Of a stretch of 41,874 nucleotides of DNA, positions 33,132 to 40,357 are shown one piece after another; within the stretch, counting starts at the first letter, position 1, and every line of letters begins with the position of its first letter. The notes under the pieces were generated by a model, which was given only the letters and a program-made list of their open reading frames with translations, had not been told where the DNA came from and made no database searches. Source of the stretch: Erysipelotrichaceae bacterium (GTDB lineage: Bacteria > Bacillota_I > Bacilli_A > Erysipelotrichales > Erysipelotrichaceae); NCBI GenBank assembly GCA_017432895.1, contig JAFRIG010000060.1, positions 1 to 41,874 on the forward strand, in the 5' to 3' direction. The translations under genes and the position numbers were made by a program.

Positions 33132-34946
33132 ATGAAAATACTGTTTGTGACCAGTGAATGTGCGCCTTTTTCCAAATCCGGCGGTCTGGCCGACGTGGCC
33201 TTCTCACTTCCTCCTGCTTTATTAAAGGCGGGCAACGAAGTAGAGATGATCACGCCTTACTACAAGTGCGTGCAAGACCGTTTTGAAAAACAGATCAGAC
33301 ATGTTTCCGATCACAAGGTCGGTCTGGGTGAAAAGACGATTGACTGTTCCTTATACAAGGGTGAATTATCCAATGTTCCCGTCTGGTTCGTGGAAAACAA
33401 GGAGCTTTTCGATCGCGACAAGCTTTATGGCTATGACGACGATAAAGTGCGTTTCGCTTTCTTCTCCAAGGCGGTCATCGAACTGATGGATCAGCTGGAT
33501 TTCATTCCTGATATCCTGCATTGCAACGACTGGGAAGCGGCTTTGGCGGTCATTTATCTGAAAGACGACCAGGCTCGAAGAGCTCAATACCGCAATGTCA
33601 GAACAGTCTATACGATCCACAATATCGCTTATCAGGGTCAGTTTGGAGGCAATGAACTGACCACGACCTTCGGTCTGAACGGCGGCTGGTACGACGGTGG
33701 ATTAGGCTACGAGTTCCAGGGCCGACATGACGTCAACCTGATGAAAGGTGCGATGCTGATGGCGGACGCGGTCTCGACCGTTTCGCCAACCTACGCCAGG
33801 GAGCTGCATACCCCGCAATTCGGCAAGGGTTTACAGGGAGTCTGCGACATCGTAGAGTCCAAGATGTACGGCATCCTCAACGGTATCGACCCCGATCACT
33901 ATGATCCCAACCTCGATAAACGCATTCCGGCCAACTTCACGGCGGAAGATAAGAGCGGCAAAGAAGTATGCAAGGAGTACATCCAGGAAGCCTTCGGTCT
34001 TAAGAAGGAAAAGAACTGGCCGTTGTTCGCTGTCGTTGCCAGACTTGTCGAACAAAAGGGTGTCGATCTGATCAGAGAACTCATGGATCAGATGATGGCC
34101 AAGGGCATCCAGCTGATCGTCTTCGGTCAGGGAGACAAGGTTTATACCGACTATTTCTACGACTGCGCCGAGAAATACAAGGGCCAGCTGGGCTTCTCCG
34201 ACAAGTATAACGAAGAGATGGCGGCCAAGGTCTTTGCGGGTGCCGACTTCTATCTGATGCCTTCGGCTTTTGAACCTTGTGGCCTGTCACAGATGATGGC
34301 GATGCGCTACGGTACGGTGCCGATCGTCCATGAGACGGGTGGTTTAAAAGATACCGTGCGTCCTTATTCGGATTTCGATGGCATTGGCGATGGCTTCAGC
34401 TTCGCGCAATACAATGCCAAGGCTTTCATGCTGGCGATCGATGCGGCGATCAGAGTCTACTTCGCCGAACACGAGGTCTTTGAGGTCATCAAGGACCGCT
34501 GTATGCGCAAGGATTTCTCCTGGACCAAATCGGCTCAGACTTATATCAAGATGTATTCCGATATCTGCGGCAACGGCTATGATCCAAACGTCACCTTCAT
34601 GGATGCCTATGATGCCTTGAAGGTCGTCTATGAAGATCTCGAGGAAGAAAGAAACAGATACCTGGCTGCCCAAAGCGACGATTATCTCAATATCGTGCAG
34701 ATCAGGATCGAAGGTCCGGGTGAAGGAACCTATTCGGTCAAATTCACCAAACAAGGCATGGAGATGGAACCGCGCAGCAATCCTGAAGCCTTCTGTACCA
34801 TTGCCACTAACTTCGACAATCTCTACAACATGGCGACCGGCGTCACTTCCGCCGACAAGCTCTTCGTCAATGGGCAGATGAAGGTCGAAGGCAATATCTC
34901 CAAGGGTGCCGAACTCAGATATCTGATCGGCAAATACGAATATTAA
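33132..34946 (+). CDS. glgA: Glycogen (starch) synthase GT5 with C-terminal SCP2-like domain
   Basis: This 604-aa protein. Residues 1 to about 485 are a complete ADP-glucose-type glycogen synthase: SKSGGLADVAFSLP (nucleotide-sugar loop), HCNDWEAAL, YTIHNIAYQGQF, VARLVEQKGVDLI, and SAFEPCGLSQMMAMRYG with Glu381. After a charged helix (EDLEEERNRYLAAQSDD) about 90 residues remain (about 515-604) that fit the SCP2 sterol-carrier-like fold: VQIRIEGPGEGTYSVKF, then FCTIATNFDNLYNM, then LFVNGQMKVEGNIS. Ordinary GlgA proteins end near 480 aa, so this is a fusion. SCP2 domains bind hydrophobic ligands, and a membrane or lipid link for glycogen synthesis is speculative. The other glg genes are not in the window. 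The ATG has an AAAGGG site; a terminator follows. Confidence 0.9.
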   Translation: MKILFVTSECAPFSKSGGLADVAFSLPPALLKAGNEVEMITPYYKCVQDRFEKQIRHVSDHKVGLGEKTIDCSLYKGELSNVPVWFVENKELFDRDKLYGYDDDKVRFAFFSKAVIELMDQLDFIPDILHCNDWEAALAVIYLKDDQARRAQYRNVRTVYTIHNIAYQGQFGGNELTTTFGLNGGWYDGGLGYEFQGRHDVNLMKGAMLMADAVSTVSPTYARELHTPQFGKGLQGVCDIVESKMYGILNGIDPDHYDPNLDKRIPANFTAEDKSGKEVCKEYIQEAFGLKKEKNWPLFAVVARLVEQKGVDLIRELMDQMMAKGIQLIVFGQGDKVYTDYFYDCAEKYKGQLGFSDKYNEEMAAKVFAGADFYLMPSAFEPCGLSQMMAMRYGTVPIVHETGGLKDTVRPYSDFDGIGDGFSFAQYNAKAFMLAIDAAIRVYFAEHEVFEVIKDRCMRKDFSWTKSAQTYIKMYSDICGNGYDPNVTFMDAYDALKVVYEDLEEERNRYLAAQSDDYLNIVQIRIEGPGEGTYSVKFTKQGMEMEPRSNPEAFCTIATNFDNLYNMATGVTSADKLFVNGQMKVEGNISKGAELRYLIGKYEY

Positions 34947-34963
34947 ACTTAGCAATTACAGAC

Positions 34964-34996
34964 AAGGCCGTCATCAACCGACGGTCTTTTTTATTT
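34964..34996 (+). terminator. Terminator after glgA
   Basis: AAGGCCGTC (34964-34972) pairs with GACGGTCTT (one G:U), followed by TTTT. Confidence 0.8.
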
Positions 34997-35027
34997 TGTG
35001 AAAGTCATGGAAATAAAGTTATTCTGT

Positions 35028-35033
35028 TAAAAT
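35028..35033 (+). promoter_or_regulatory. -10 box 7 nt before the YczE-like gene
   Basis: TTAAAAT ends 7 nt before ATG 35041, with no SD, another predicted leaderless start. -35 unclear. Confidence 0.45.
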
Positions 35034-35040
35034 ATTGAGT

Positions 35041-35691
35041 ATGAACAGGTTGGGCAAAAGGATACTTATCTACATCATCGGCATAATCGTCCTGGCTTTG
35101 GGCTTGACCCTCAATACCAAGACGGGCTTAGGCTGTTCGCCGATCATTGCCGTAGCTTATGCTTTGGCAGAGATCTTTAAGGTCAATCTGGGTGATGTGA
35201 CTTTTATGTTGTATTGCCTGTTTGTGATTATTGAACTGCTGATACAGCTGAAGCAGAAGCAGGATAAAAAACAGCTTCTTATGACGATCCTGCAGCTTCC
35301 TTTTTCGATCGTCTTTACCAGATTCATGAATCTGTATGCGAATATAATTCCGGATCTTAGTTCAAAGAATATGGTGCTCAGACTGATCTTTTTATTCGTA
35401 GCTATCGTATGTACCGGTGTCGGGGCGGCGATGATCCTGAATGTCAGACTGGTGGCCAATCCGGCGGATGGTATCGTAGCCTGTCTGGCTCAGCTTTTAA
35501 ACAAAGAGACAGGATTAGTCAAGAATGCCTTCGACATCTCCTGTATCATTCTGACATTACTGATCTGTCTGGTCTTCTTTCATCCTTTAACGGGTGTGGG
35601 CATCGGCTCGGTGGTAGCGATGTTAATGACGGGGAGAGTGATCTCGTTATTCAATAAATATTTCAAGGAAAAGATCGAGGAGACCTTATGA
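35041..35691 (+). CDS. YczE/YitT-like multi-spanning membrane protein
   Basis: This 216-aa protein has about five hydrophobic segments. The first (RILIYIIGIIVLALGLTLN) is followed by TKTGLGCSPI and, later, VRLVANPADGIVACLA; the paired Gly-Ser/Pro and NPADG turns are typical of the YczE/YitT/DUF6198 group. Function of these proteins is largely unknown; a transport or sensing role is commonly assumed. The ATG at 35041 is preferred to an in-frame TTG at 35035 because of the -10 box position. It overlaps the phosphatase gene as ATGA. Confidence 0.8.
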   Translation: MNRLGKRILIYIIGIIVLALGLTLNTKTGLGCSPIIAVAYALAEIFKVNLGDVTFMLYCLFVIIELLIQLKQKQDKKQLLMTILQLPFSIVFTRFMNLYANIIPDLSSKNMVLRLIFLFVAIVCTGVGAAMILNVRLVANPADGIVACLAQLLNKETGLVKNAFDISCIILTLLICLVFFHPLTGVGIGSVVAMLMTGRVISLFNKYFKEKIEETL

Positions 35692-36452
35692 GTAGTATAT
35701 CCAAGGATTTGCAATTTAAGAGTGTGAAGAATATCCGGGATCTGGGCGGTATCGTCAATAAAGATGGCAGGATGATCAAAGAAGGCCTGCTTTTCCGAAG
35801 TGCCAGGCTCTCGTCTTTGTCAAAGAAGGAAGCCGGGATCCTTTATGAAGATAAAGGCATCAAGGCGGTCTTTGACTTCCGTTCACCTTTTGAAGCCTAC
35901 CAGTCGCCGGATGTCGTCTTTGATGGCGTCGACTACTATCAGAATGAGATCGCTTCAGATGAAGCCTTTGGTGTCAGAAGAGATGATGAAACGATGGAAG
36001 AGCTCAATAAAATCAGAGAGCTGCTGGAGTCGGGCAAAGCCGATCGCAACATCTACAAGGATTTCATGGTCCATTTCTACCGTTCTTTTGCGATCAGCGA
36101 GTTTTCGATCATGCAGTATGGCAAATTCCTGCGCTATGTCCTGCAAAACGACGATCCCATCCTCTGGCATTGCAGTATGGGCAAGGACCGCTGCGGTATC
36201 GGTACGGCTCTGGTGCTGGAGCTGCTGGGCGTAAACAGGGAAGATATCGTTGAAGATTACTTATATACAAACGAAATATATGGCATAACCGATCCTGATG
36301 AGGAATCACCTTTTGAGATCGCCGACCGGGAATATATCGATGCCTTCTATTTTGAAGTCGAAAAGGCCTTTGGAAACATTGAAAATTTCTTCAAAGAGAT
36401 GAATATTACACCCGAGATGATAGCTTCTTTCAGGGACAAGGTCCTTCAATAG
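35688..36452 (+). CDS. Protein-tyrosine/serine phosphatase family (Y_phosphatase3)
   Basis: This 254-aa protein carries the N-terminal NIRDLGGIVNKDGRMIKEG block, LFRSARLSSLS, the general-acid region FDFRSPFEA and the phosphate-binding loop WHCSMGKDRCGIG with the nucleophile Cys in HCxxGKDR. This is the family of bacterial dual-specificity phosphatases such as LipA of Listeria, which dephosphorylate phosphotyrosine and phosphoinositides. No signal peptide. It is coupled to the upstream membrane protein by an ATGA overlap. The usual Thr after the KDR motif is Cys here. Substrate unknown. Confidence 0.9.
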   Translation: MSSISKDLQFKSVKNIRDLGGIVNKDGRMIKEGLLFRSARLSSLSKKEAGILYEDKGIKAVFDFRSPFEAYQSPDVVFDGVDYYQNEIASDEAFGVRRDDETMEELNKIRELLESGKADRNIYKDFMVHFYRSFAISEFSIMQYGKFLRYVLQNDDPILWHCSMGKDRCGIGTALVLELLGVNREDIVEDYLYTNEIYGITDPDEESPFEIADREYIDAFYFEVEKAFGNIENFFKEMNITPEMIASFRDKVLQ

Positions 36453-36467
36453 GATTAATGATTCCCC

Positions 36468-36473
36468 TATAAT
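36468..36473 (+). promoter_or_regulatory. TATAAT box 6 nt before the DUF4186 gene
   Basis: A perfect TATAAT is followed by AAAATC and ATG 36480; +1 would fall on the start codon. A TTCAAT at 36445-36450 gives a 17-bp spacer. Confidence 0.55.
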
Positions 36474-36479
36474 AAAATC

Positions 36480-36836
36480 ATGCAGACACTGGCCGAAGCT
36501 CTCAAAAAACTGCAGGGTTCCAAATTCCGTTCCTCCTTTCATCTTAATGAAAAAGACAGAAACTATATCAGGGAAAAAGGAATGGACGTCATCGAGTCGC
36601 ATGCCCGAGATTTTGTAAGAGATAAGCTATCGCCTGCATACCCGCTAAATGATGGAAAGCAGACGCCGATGAAGGGACACCCCGTCTTCAAGGCGATGCA
36701 TGCCACGGGCTGCTGCTGCCGGGGTTGTCTGAATAAATGGTATCGGGTTCCTAAAGGGTGTGAATTAAGTGAGTTGCAGCAGGAAAAGATCGTCAGACTT
36801 CTGCTGGCGTGGATCAGGGAGGAGATGAAGCAATGA
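36480..36836 (+). CDS. DUF4186 family protein
   Basis: This 118-aa protein matches DUF4186: SKFRSSFHLNEKD, MDVIESHARDFVRDKL, NDGKQTPMKGHPVFKAMHAT, and the cysteine cluster GCCCRGCLNKWY, then VPKGCELS. The CCCxxC cluster with nearby His suggests metal binding. Biochemical role is unknown; no membrane segment. It starts without an SD behind a TATAAT box and overlaps a flavodoxin gene as ATGA, so the two proteins are made together. Confidence 0.85.
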   Translation: MQTLAEALKKLQGSKFRSSFHLNEKDRNYIREKGMDVIESHARDFVRDKLSPAYPLNDGKQTPMKGHPVFKAMHATGCCCRGCLNKWYRVPKGCELSELQQEKIVRLLLAWIREEMKQ

Positions 36837-37306
36837 AAAAGATCGTCGTCTATTATTCCATGTCGGAGAATGTGGACTATGTCGCCAGGATCATCGCCGA
36901 AAAGACCGGTGCCGATCTTTTAAGACTGGTACCGGAAAAGGCTTATCCGGACAAGGGTCTCAAAAAGTTCTACTGGGGAGGCAAGGCGGCACTGATGGGC
37001 GAAAAGCCAGGGCTTGAACCTTACGTTTTTGATAAAGACTATGATCTGATCATCTTCGGCAGTCCGGTTTGGGCTTCCTGTTTCACACCGCCAATAAGGA
37101 CTTTCATCGCAGATAATAAAGAAGCCTTGAAAGATAAGAAGTTTGCAGCATATGTCTGCTGCTCGGGAAGCGGAGGACAGAGAGCTTTGAACAAACTGAA
37201 AGAAGAACTGAATATCGATGGATTCACTGTTGAAGCGATCTTCATCGATCCCAAAGATAAAAAAGGAAGCGAAGAAAAGATCGAAACATTCATTAAAGGT
37301 TTATAA
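36833..37306 (+). CDS. Flavodoxin-like protein
   Basis: This 157-aa protein has the flavodoxin fold: IVVYYSMSENVDYVARII at the FMN phosphate-binding loop (Ser-rich, in place of the classical TGNT), YDLIIFGSPVWASCFTPPIRTFI (FMN ring-binding region), and KFAAYVCCSGSGGQRAL. It is of the long-loop oxidoreductase type rather than classical electron-transfer flavodoxin. The start at ATG 36833 lies within the DUF4186 stop and has GGGAGGAG upstream; a GTG at 36809 has no such support. It may supply electrons to, or reduce, the DUF4186 cysteine cluster, which is inferred only from coupling. Confidence 0.9.
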   Translation: MKKIVVYYSMSENVDYVARIIAEKTGADLLRLVPEKAYPDKGLKKFYWGGKAALMGEKPGLEPYVFDKDYDLIIFGSPVWASCFTPPIRTFIADNKEALKDKKFAAYVCCSGSGGQRALNKLKEELNIDGFTVEAIFIDPKDKKGSEEKIETFIKGL

Positions 37307-37308
37307 AA

Positions 37309-37662
37309 ATGAAGATCAGAAAATATATCATAGTGCTGTTTTGTCTGCTGGTACTGCTTAGTGGCTGTTCCTCGGGAGGCATCAAAGATATTCCCGGAGA
37401 CTACTATCCGATCTCCTGCAGTGACGAAGACGGCAACGAATACGAACTGGAAGATGAAAGACTTCATCTTGATGAAGGAGGAACAGGCTACTTCTTCTTC
37501 CAGGACAACATGTATGAACTTCTCTGGAAATATGAGGATGGGGTCTTTTATTTTGAAGATTCCAGCGGCGATGTCTTTGAAGGGATATTTAATAACGGGA
37601 AGATAAGTGGCAAGTATTTCTTTGATTATTTCTATGAATTCAGAAAAGGAAAAAGTAAATAA
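37309..37662 (+). CDS. Small lipoprotein, 117 aa
   Basis: Lipoprotein signal peptide: MKIRKYIIVLFCLLVLLSGC with lipobox LLSGC and Cys20. The mature part is acidic and Tyr/Phe-rich (YYPISC, YFFFQDNMYELLWKYEDGVFYFE), a short beta-rich extracellular domain resembling small DUF-type lipoproteins; not identified. It starts 2 nt after the flavodoxin stop with AAAGG overlapping that gene's end, so it belongs to the same operon. A near-perfect terminator follows. Confidence 0.75.
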   Translation: MKIRKYIIVLFCLLVLLSGCSSGGIKDIPGDYYPISCSDEDGNEYELEDERLHLDEGGTGYFFFQDNMYELLWKYEDGVFYFEDSSGDVFEGIFNNGKISGKYFFDYFYEFRKGKSK

Positions 37663-37686
37663 CGGTCTGATTTAGATTATTATTCG

Positions 37687-37719
37687 ATGAGAAACTTCTG
37701 AAACAATATCAGAAGTTTT
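37687..37719 (+). repeat. Terminator-like direct repeat, copy 1
   Basis: A 33-nt element beginning ATGAGAAACTTCTGA. It matches the copy at 38426-38458 at 31 of 33 positions and brackets the HicAB module together with it. Confidence 0.75.
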
Positions 37720-37724
37720 TTATT
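37692..37724 (+). terminator. Terminator after the lipoprotein gene
   Basis: AAACTTCTGA and TCAGAAGTTT form a perfect 10-bp stem with a 7-nt loop, then TTTTATTT. Confidence 0.88.
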
Positions 37725-37742
37725 TAGGCGAAATCAATAATA

Positions 37743-37786
37743 TGCAACTAAATTTAGTTGCAAAAAATATGTTTTAACGATATTCT
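37743..37786 (+). promoter_or_regulatory. hicAB promoter with a 20-bp perfect palindromic operator
   Basis: TGCAACTAAATTTAGTTGCA (37743-37762) is a perfect palindrome whose right edge is the -35 TTGCAA (37758-37763). A 17-bp spacer leads to TATTCT (37781-37786). This is the layout expected for HicB autorepression. Confidence 0.7.
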
Positions 37787-37802
37787 ATTTATAGGATTAT
37801 CT

Positions 37803-38060
37803 ATGGGTAAGAAAGAAAAACTGATCAAGAAGCTTAAGTCAAAACCAAAAGATTTCACTTTCGAAGAAGCTGAAACTTTGTTGTCATAGCTTTCATATCA
37901 ACGAAGCAACAAAGGAAAGACAAGCGGTTCCAGAATCATGTTTGTAAACAAAAATGATCAGACAAAAATCTTGCTGCATAAACCGCATCCGAGAAAGGAA
38001 CTATTGGACTATCAGGTTAAGCAGCTGATTGATCAGCTGGAAGAGGAGGGCCTTATATGA
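37803..38060 (+). pseudogene. hicA: hicA toxin with premature amber stop
   Basis: Read through, the 85-codon frame is a normal HicA: KKEKLIKKLKSKPKDFTFEE, the SNKGKTSGSR block, the active-site region ILLHKPHPRKELL (catalytic His), and QVKQLIDQLEEEGLI at the C-terminus. Codon 29 is TAG (37887-37889), just before the second half, which contains the catalytic His. The first fragment (28 aa) cannot be active and no good restart is visible, so the toxin is probably dead. HicA is an mRNA interferase of type II toxin-antitoxin systems. It has its own promoter and operator and overlaps hicB. Confidence 0.85.
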
Positions 38061-38401
38061 GCAATACCATGGAATACAAAGGATATATAGGCAGTGTAGA
38101 ATTTTCAGAAAACGATGGTGTTTTCTATGGCAAAGTTCAGGGAATAAGATCGTTGATCTCGTATGAAGGAACGACTGCTAAAAAACTGATAAAAGACTTT
38201 CATGATGCCGTAGATGATTATCTATCTTTGTGTGAAAAAGACGGAAAAGTTCCGGAGACAGCATATAAGGGAAGTCTGAATGTTCGATTTAAAGATGTAA
38301 ATGTTCATCGGGAAGCCGCAATATATGCCATGAACCACAATCAAAGCCTTAACAGCTTTATTGAGGAAGCAGTAAAAGATAAGCTGATCAAACTGATTTA
38401 A
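38057..38401 (+). CDS. hicB: HicB family antitoxin
   Basis: This 114-aa protein has the HicB partial-RNase-H-like N-terminal domain (YKGYIGSVEFSENDGVFYGKVQGI, SYEGTTAKKLIKDFHDAVDDYL) and a C-terminal ribbon-helix-helix/HicB_lk type DNA-binding tail (LNVRFKDVNVHREAAIYAM, LNSFIEEAV). It neutralises HicA and represses the operon through the palindrome at 37743. An excellent GAGGAGGG SD lies inside the end of hicA. The antitoxin is intact although hicA carries an amber stop. Confidence 0.9.
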   Translation: MSNTMEYKGYIGSVEFSENDGVFYGKVQGIRSLISYEGTTAKKLIKDFHDAVDDYLSLCEKDGKVPETAYKGSLNVRFKDVNVHREAAIYAMNHNQSLNSFIEEAVKDKLIKLI

Positions 38402-38425
38402 ATTATTAATCAAACAAGAAATCAA

Positions 38426-38458
38426 ATGAGAAACTTCTGAAGCAATATCAGGAGTTTT
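38426..38458 (+). repeat. Terminator-like direct repeat, copy 2
   Basis: Second copy of the element at 37687, with two changes (A to G at two sites, one weakening the stem). It lies 25 nt after the hicB stop and could act as its terminator (T-run TTTTGTTTTG). Confidence 0.7.
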
Positions 38459-38497
38459 GTTTTGGTGAGACGTAACATGCAAGATTAAACGATATAA

Positions 38498-38534
38498 TTC
38501 GTCTTTATCTCACTAAAAAAGAGATAAAGACGAA
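38498..38534. repeat. Perfect 14-bp inverted repeat next to a TATAAT box
   Basis: TTCGTCTTTATCTC and its exact complement flank a 9-nt A-rich loop. TATAAT sits at 38493-38498, so a plus transcript from it would begin inside the hairpin. For the minus-strand peptidase gene it may serve as a terminator, though only TTATAT follows. Confidence 0.6.
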
Positions 38535-38581
38535 CCATAACCATCGCGAAAAGAATAAAAATGGTAATAGTGAAGCTTGTT

Positions 38582-39553
38582 TTACAAGACGATTTCGCCG
38601 TCTTTCATGATCAGCTTATTGCCGGCTTTGATGGTCGGATCGTTGGTAACGATGTCGAAGTGACCGGCCGCTTCCTGTTTGCCACCTAAGCCGAAGTTTC
38701 GGCCCATACCGATATGGAAGGTATGATAAGCCGATTCATCTTCAATATAAGAGACGCCTCTGGTTTTGGAGATGCGGTTGAGACCGATACCCAGTTCCCC
38801 TGGTTTGAACATATTATCTGAATTGAAAGATCTGATATAGTTGAGAAGTTTGGTCGCATCGTTTCCTTTACTTTCGGCGGAAACAAGGCGGCCTTTTTCA
38901 AAGATGATCTTAACGGGATTTTCAACCAGGCCGATATAACCGAAAGAGGCATCGAGATAAAGGACACCATGGGTCTCGTCTTCGTTAGGAGCGACGAAGA
39001 CTTCGAAAGATGAAGAGCCGATCAGGCCCTTGCGGGCAGCCTTGCCATTGAAATAACCGGGTTTACGGCCTTCGATATCGAAATACATGTCAGTACCCTT
39101 AGCCGTCGTGACATGTACGGTCTTGCATTTATCCATGACGCCGATGATCTTTTTGGCATCACGGTATGTCTGACGGGTATCCATCTGAATGAAGTCGTTT
39201 TCCAGTAAGGATGTGCCATCGGAACACGATAGCGGCAGCGAAAGAAAACGGGCACCTTTTTTGACGGCGGTGCGGATGGCGTTGGTAGTGATGAAGGAAA
39301 AATCGGTAGCGCCGATGATGACGTCTTCTTTGCAGAAGATGTCGGTCATGCTTTCGATGACTTCACCTTTCTGTACCAGCTGCGAATTAAGGATAGTGGT
39401 CTTTAATGTCGCATCGGCACCGTAGGCCCAGCGTTCGATCGCTTCGGCTTCTCTTAAATGCGTCTCGTCCGTAATGAAGTGGATCAGTTCGTCTTTTCCG
39501 ACATTGAGCCAGTCGTGCAGGATGATGGAAACACCTTTATCAATGTTGATCAT
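38582..39553 (-). CDS. Leucyl aminopeptidase-like protein (M29-type, AmpS/aminopeptidase T group)
   Basis: This 323-aa cytoplasmic protein. The C-terminal half shows the metal-site order of M29-like peptidases: GVLYLDASFGYIG, GELGIGLNR, YIEDESAYHTFHIGMGRN with Glu and His ligands, then FGLGGKQEAAGHFDIV. It is shorter and diverged from the classical member at 4185. The start at ATG 39553 is chosen for its TAGGAG site and because the N-terminal 63 residues of the longer open frame (from 39742) run into the divergent gene and are not peptidase-like. Specificity unknown. Confidence 0.8.
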   Translation of the reverse strand: MINIDKGVSIILHDWLNVGKDELIHFITDETHLREAEAIERWAYGADATLKTTILNSQLVQKGEVIESMTDIFCKEDVIIGATDFSFITTNAIRTAVKKGARFLSLPLSCSDGTSLLENDFIQMDTRQTYRDAKKIIGVMDKCKTVHVTTAKGTDMYFDIEGRKPGYFNGKAARKGLIGSSSFEVFVAPNEDETHGVLYLDASFGYIGLVENPVKIIFEKGRLVSAESKGNDATKLLNYIRSFNSDNMFKPGELGIGLNRISKTRGVSYIEDESAYHTFHIGMGRNFGLGGKQEAAGHFDIVTNDPTIKAGNKLIMKDGEIVL

Positions 39554-39601
39554 ATGCGATATGCTCCTATGATAAAATAATACAATAAGAAAAGGTATTA
39601 G

Positions 39602-40000
39602 ATGAAAAACAGACTTCCCAAATACGATTTTTCCAAGCCGATCAAGCTTATACAGTATAAGAGTCCGCGTTTCGACATCGTTTTTTATTCCGCGACCCTT
39701 AGCGCTTTGATGCTGGCGATCATCTATCTGATCTTCATCCATGACGGCAAATTTGCGATAAACTTCGTTTTATGGCGGGTACTCATCTGTATCCCTTTGA
39801 TCATGATCGCCTACTGGCTAAAGGAACTTTTGGATGAGTTAAGAGTCTATCCATCTAAACTGATGAAGAAACACACCTGGACCATCAAAGAACTGATGGA
39901 ACTTACGGGCAAGGACCAGAAGGAGACGGAAAGGATCATGTCTCATGTGCTGGAGTCCTGTTTTGAGGTCGATCAGAAAAACATAAGCAGGGAGAAGTAA
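39602..40000 (+). CDS. Small membrane protein, 132 aa
   Basis: Not recognised. A basic cytoplasmic N-terminus is followed by two membrane helices (about residues 27-47 and 53-72), then a charged C-terminal part (MKKHTWTIKELMELTGKDQKETERIMSHV) that looks like a small helical, winged-helix-like segment (WTIKELMELTGKDQKE). The start is the ATG after AAAAGG, with TACAAT/TAAAAT boxes just upstream. It is followed 4 nt later by another small membrane protein, probably its partner. Confidence 0.68.
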   Translation: MKNRLPKYDFSKPIKLIQYKSPRFDIVFYSATLSALMLAIIYLIFIHDGKFAINFVLWRVLICIPLIMIAYWLKELLDELRVYPSKLMKKHTWTIKELMELTGKDQKETERIMSHVLESCFEVDQKNISREK

Positions 40001-40004
40001 AACG

Positions 40005-40319
40005 ATGCGTGAATTCAGAGTAGGCAAGTTTCTGCTGGCGATACTGGCCGGAGCGTTTCTGACTTTCTTTCTCTACGGCATCTTTCGTTTAAGCGATGCC
40101 TTAATGATCGCAGCCTGTCTGACGATCATCTACTCTTTCACTTTCATTCATACCATGATGGGTAACATCGCCTCCCGCAGCGGTTCCATATTGAATCAGT
40201 ATGAAAAGGTCTCATACGATCGACGCTACAACATCAGGGAAGAAAGAGGTTTTATTCCGGAGACGCTGATAGTCGGAGTGATAGAACTCATCGTATCGCT
40301 GTTTCTCAGTTATAGATGA
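40005..40319 (+). CDS. Small membrane protein, 104 aa
   Basis: Not recognised. Two hydrophobic segments near the N-terminus (KFLLAILAGAFLTFFLYGI and ALMIAACLTIIYSF), a basic Tyr/Arg-rich middle (YEKVSYDRRYNIREERG), and a C-terminal hydrophobic segment (LIVGVIELIVSLFL). It starts 4 nt after the preceding gene, whose end supplies the GGGAGAAG SD, so the two are co-translated. A terminator follows. A membrane complex of the two is plausible; no function is suggested. Confidence 0.65.
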   Translation: MREFRVGKFLLAILAGAFLTFFLYGIFRLSDALMIAACLTIIYSFTFIHTMMGNIASRSGSILNQYEKVSYDRRYNIREERGFIPETLIVGVIELIVSLFLSYR

Positions 40320-40320
40320 T

Positions 40321-40350
40321 AAGGTCTGTTTGTTGATAACAGGCTTTTAT
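40321..40350 (+). terminator. Terminator after the small membrane protein pair
   Basis: AAGGTCTGTT (40321-40330) pairs with AACAGGCTTT (with G:U pairs), ending in TTTATTT. It lies at the end of the convergent minus-strand gene as well. Confidence 0.65.
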
Positions 40351-40357
40351 TTGTGTT

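Noticed and set aside
38582..39742. Longer start for the minus-strand peptidase (386 aa)
   Set aside because: The extra 63 residues overlap the divergent membrane-protein gene, look unlike any peptidase N-terminus, and the ATG at 39553 has an AGGAG site.
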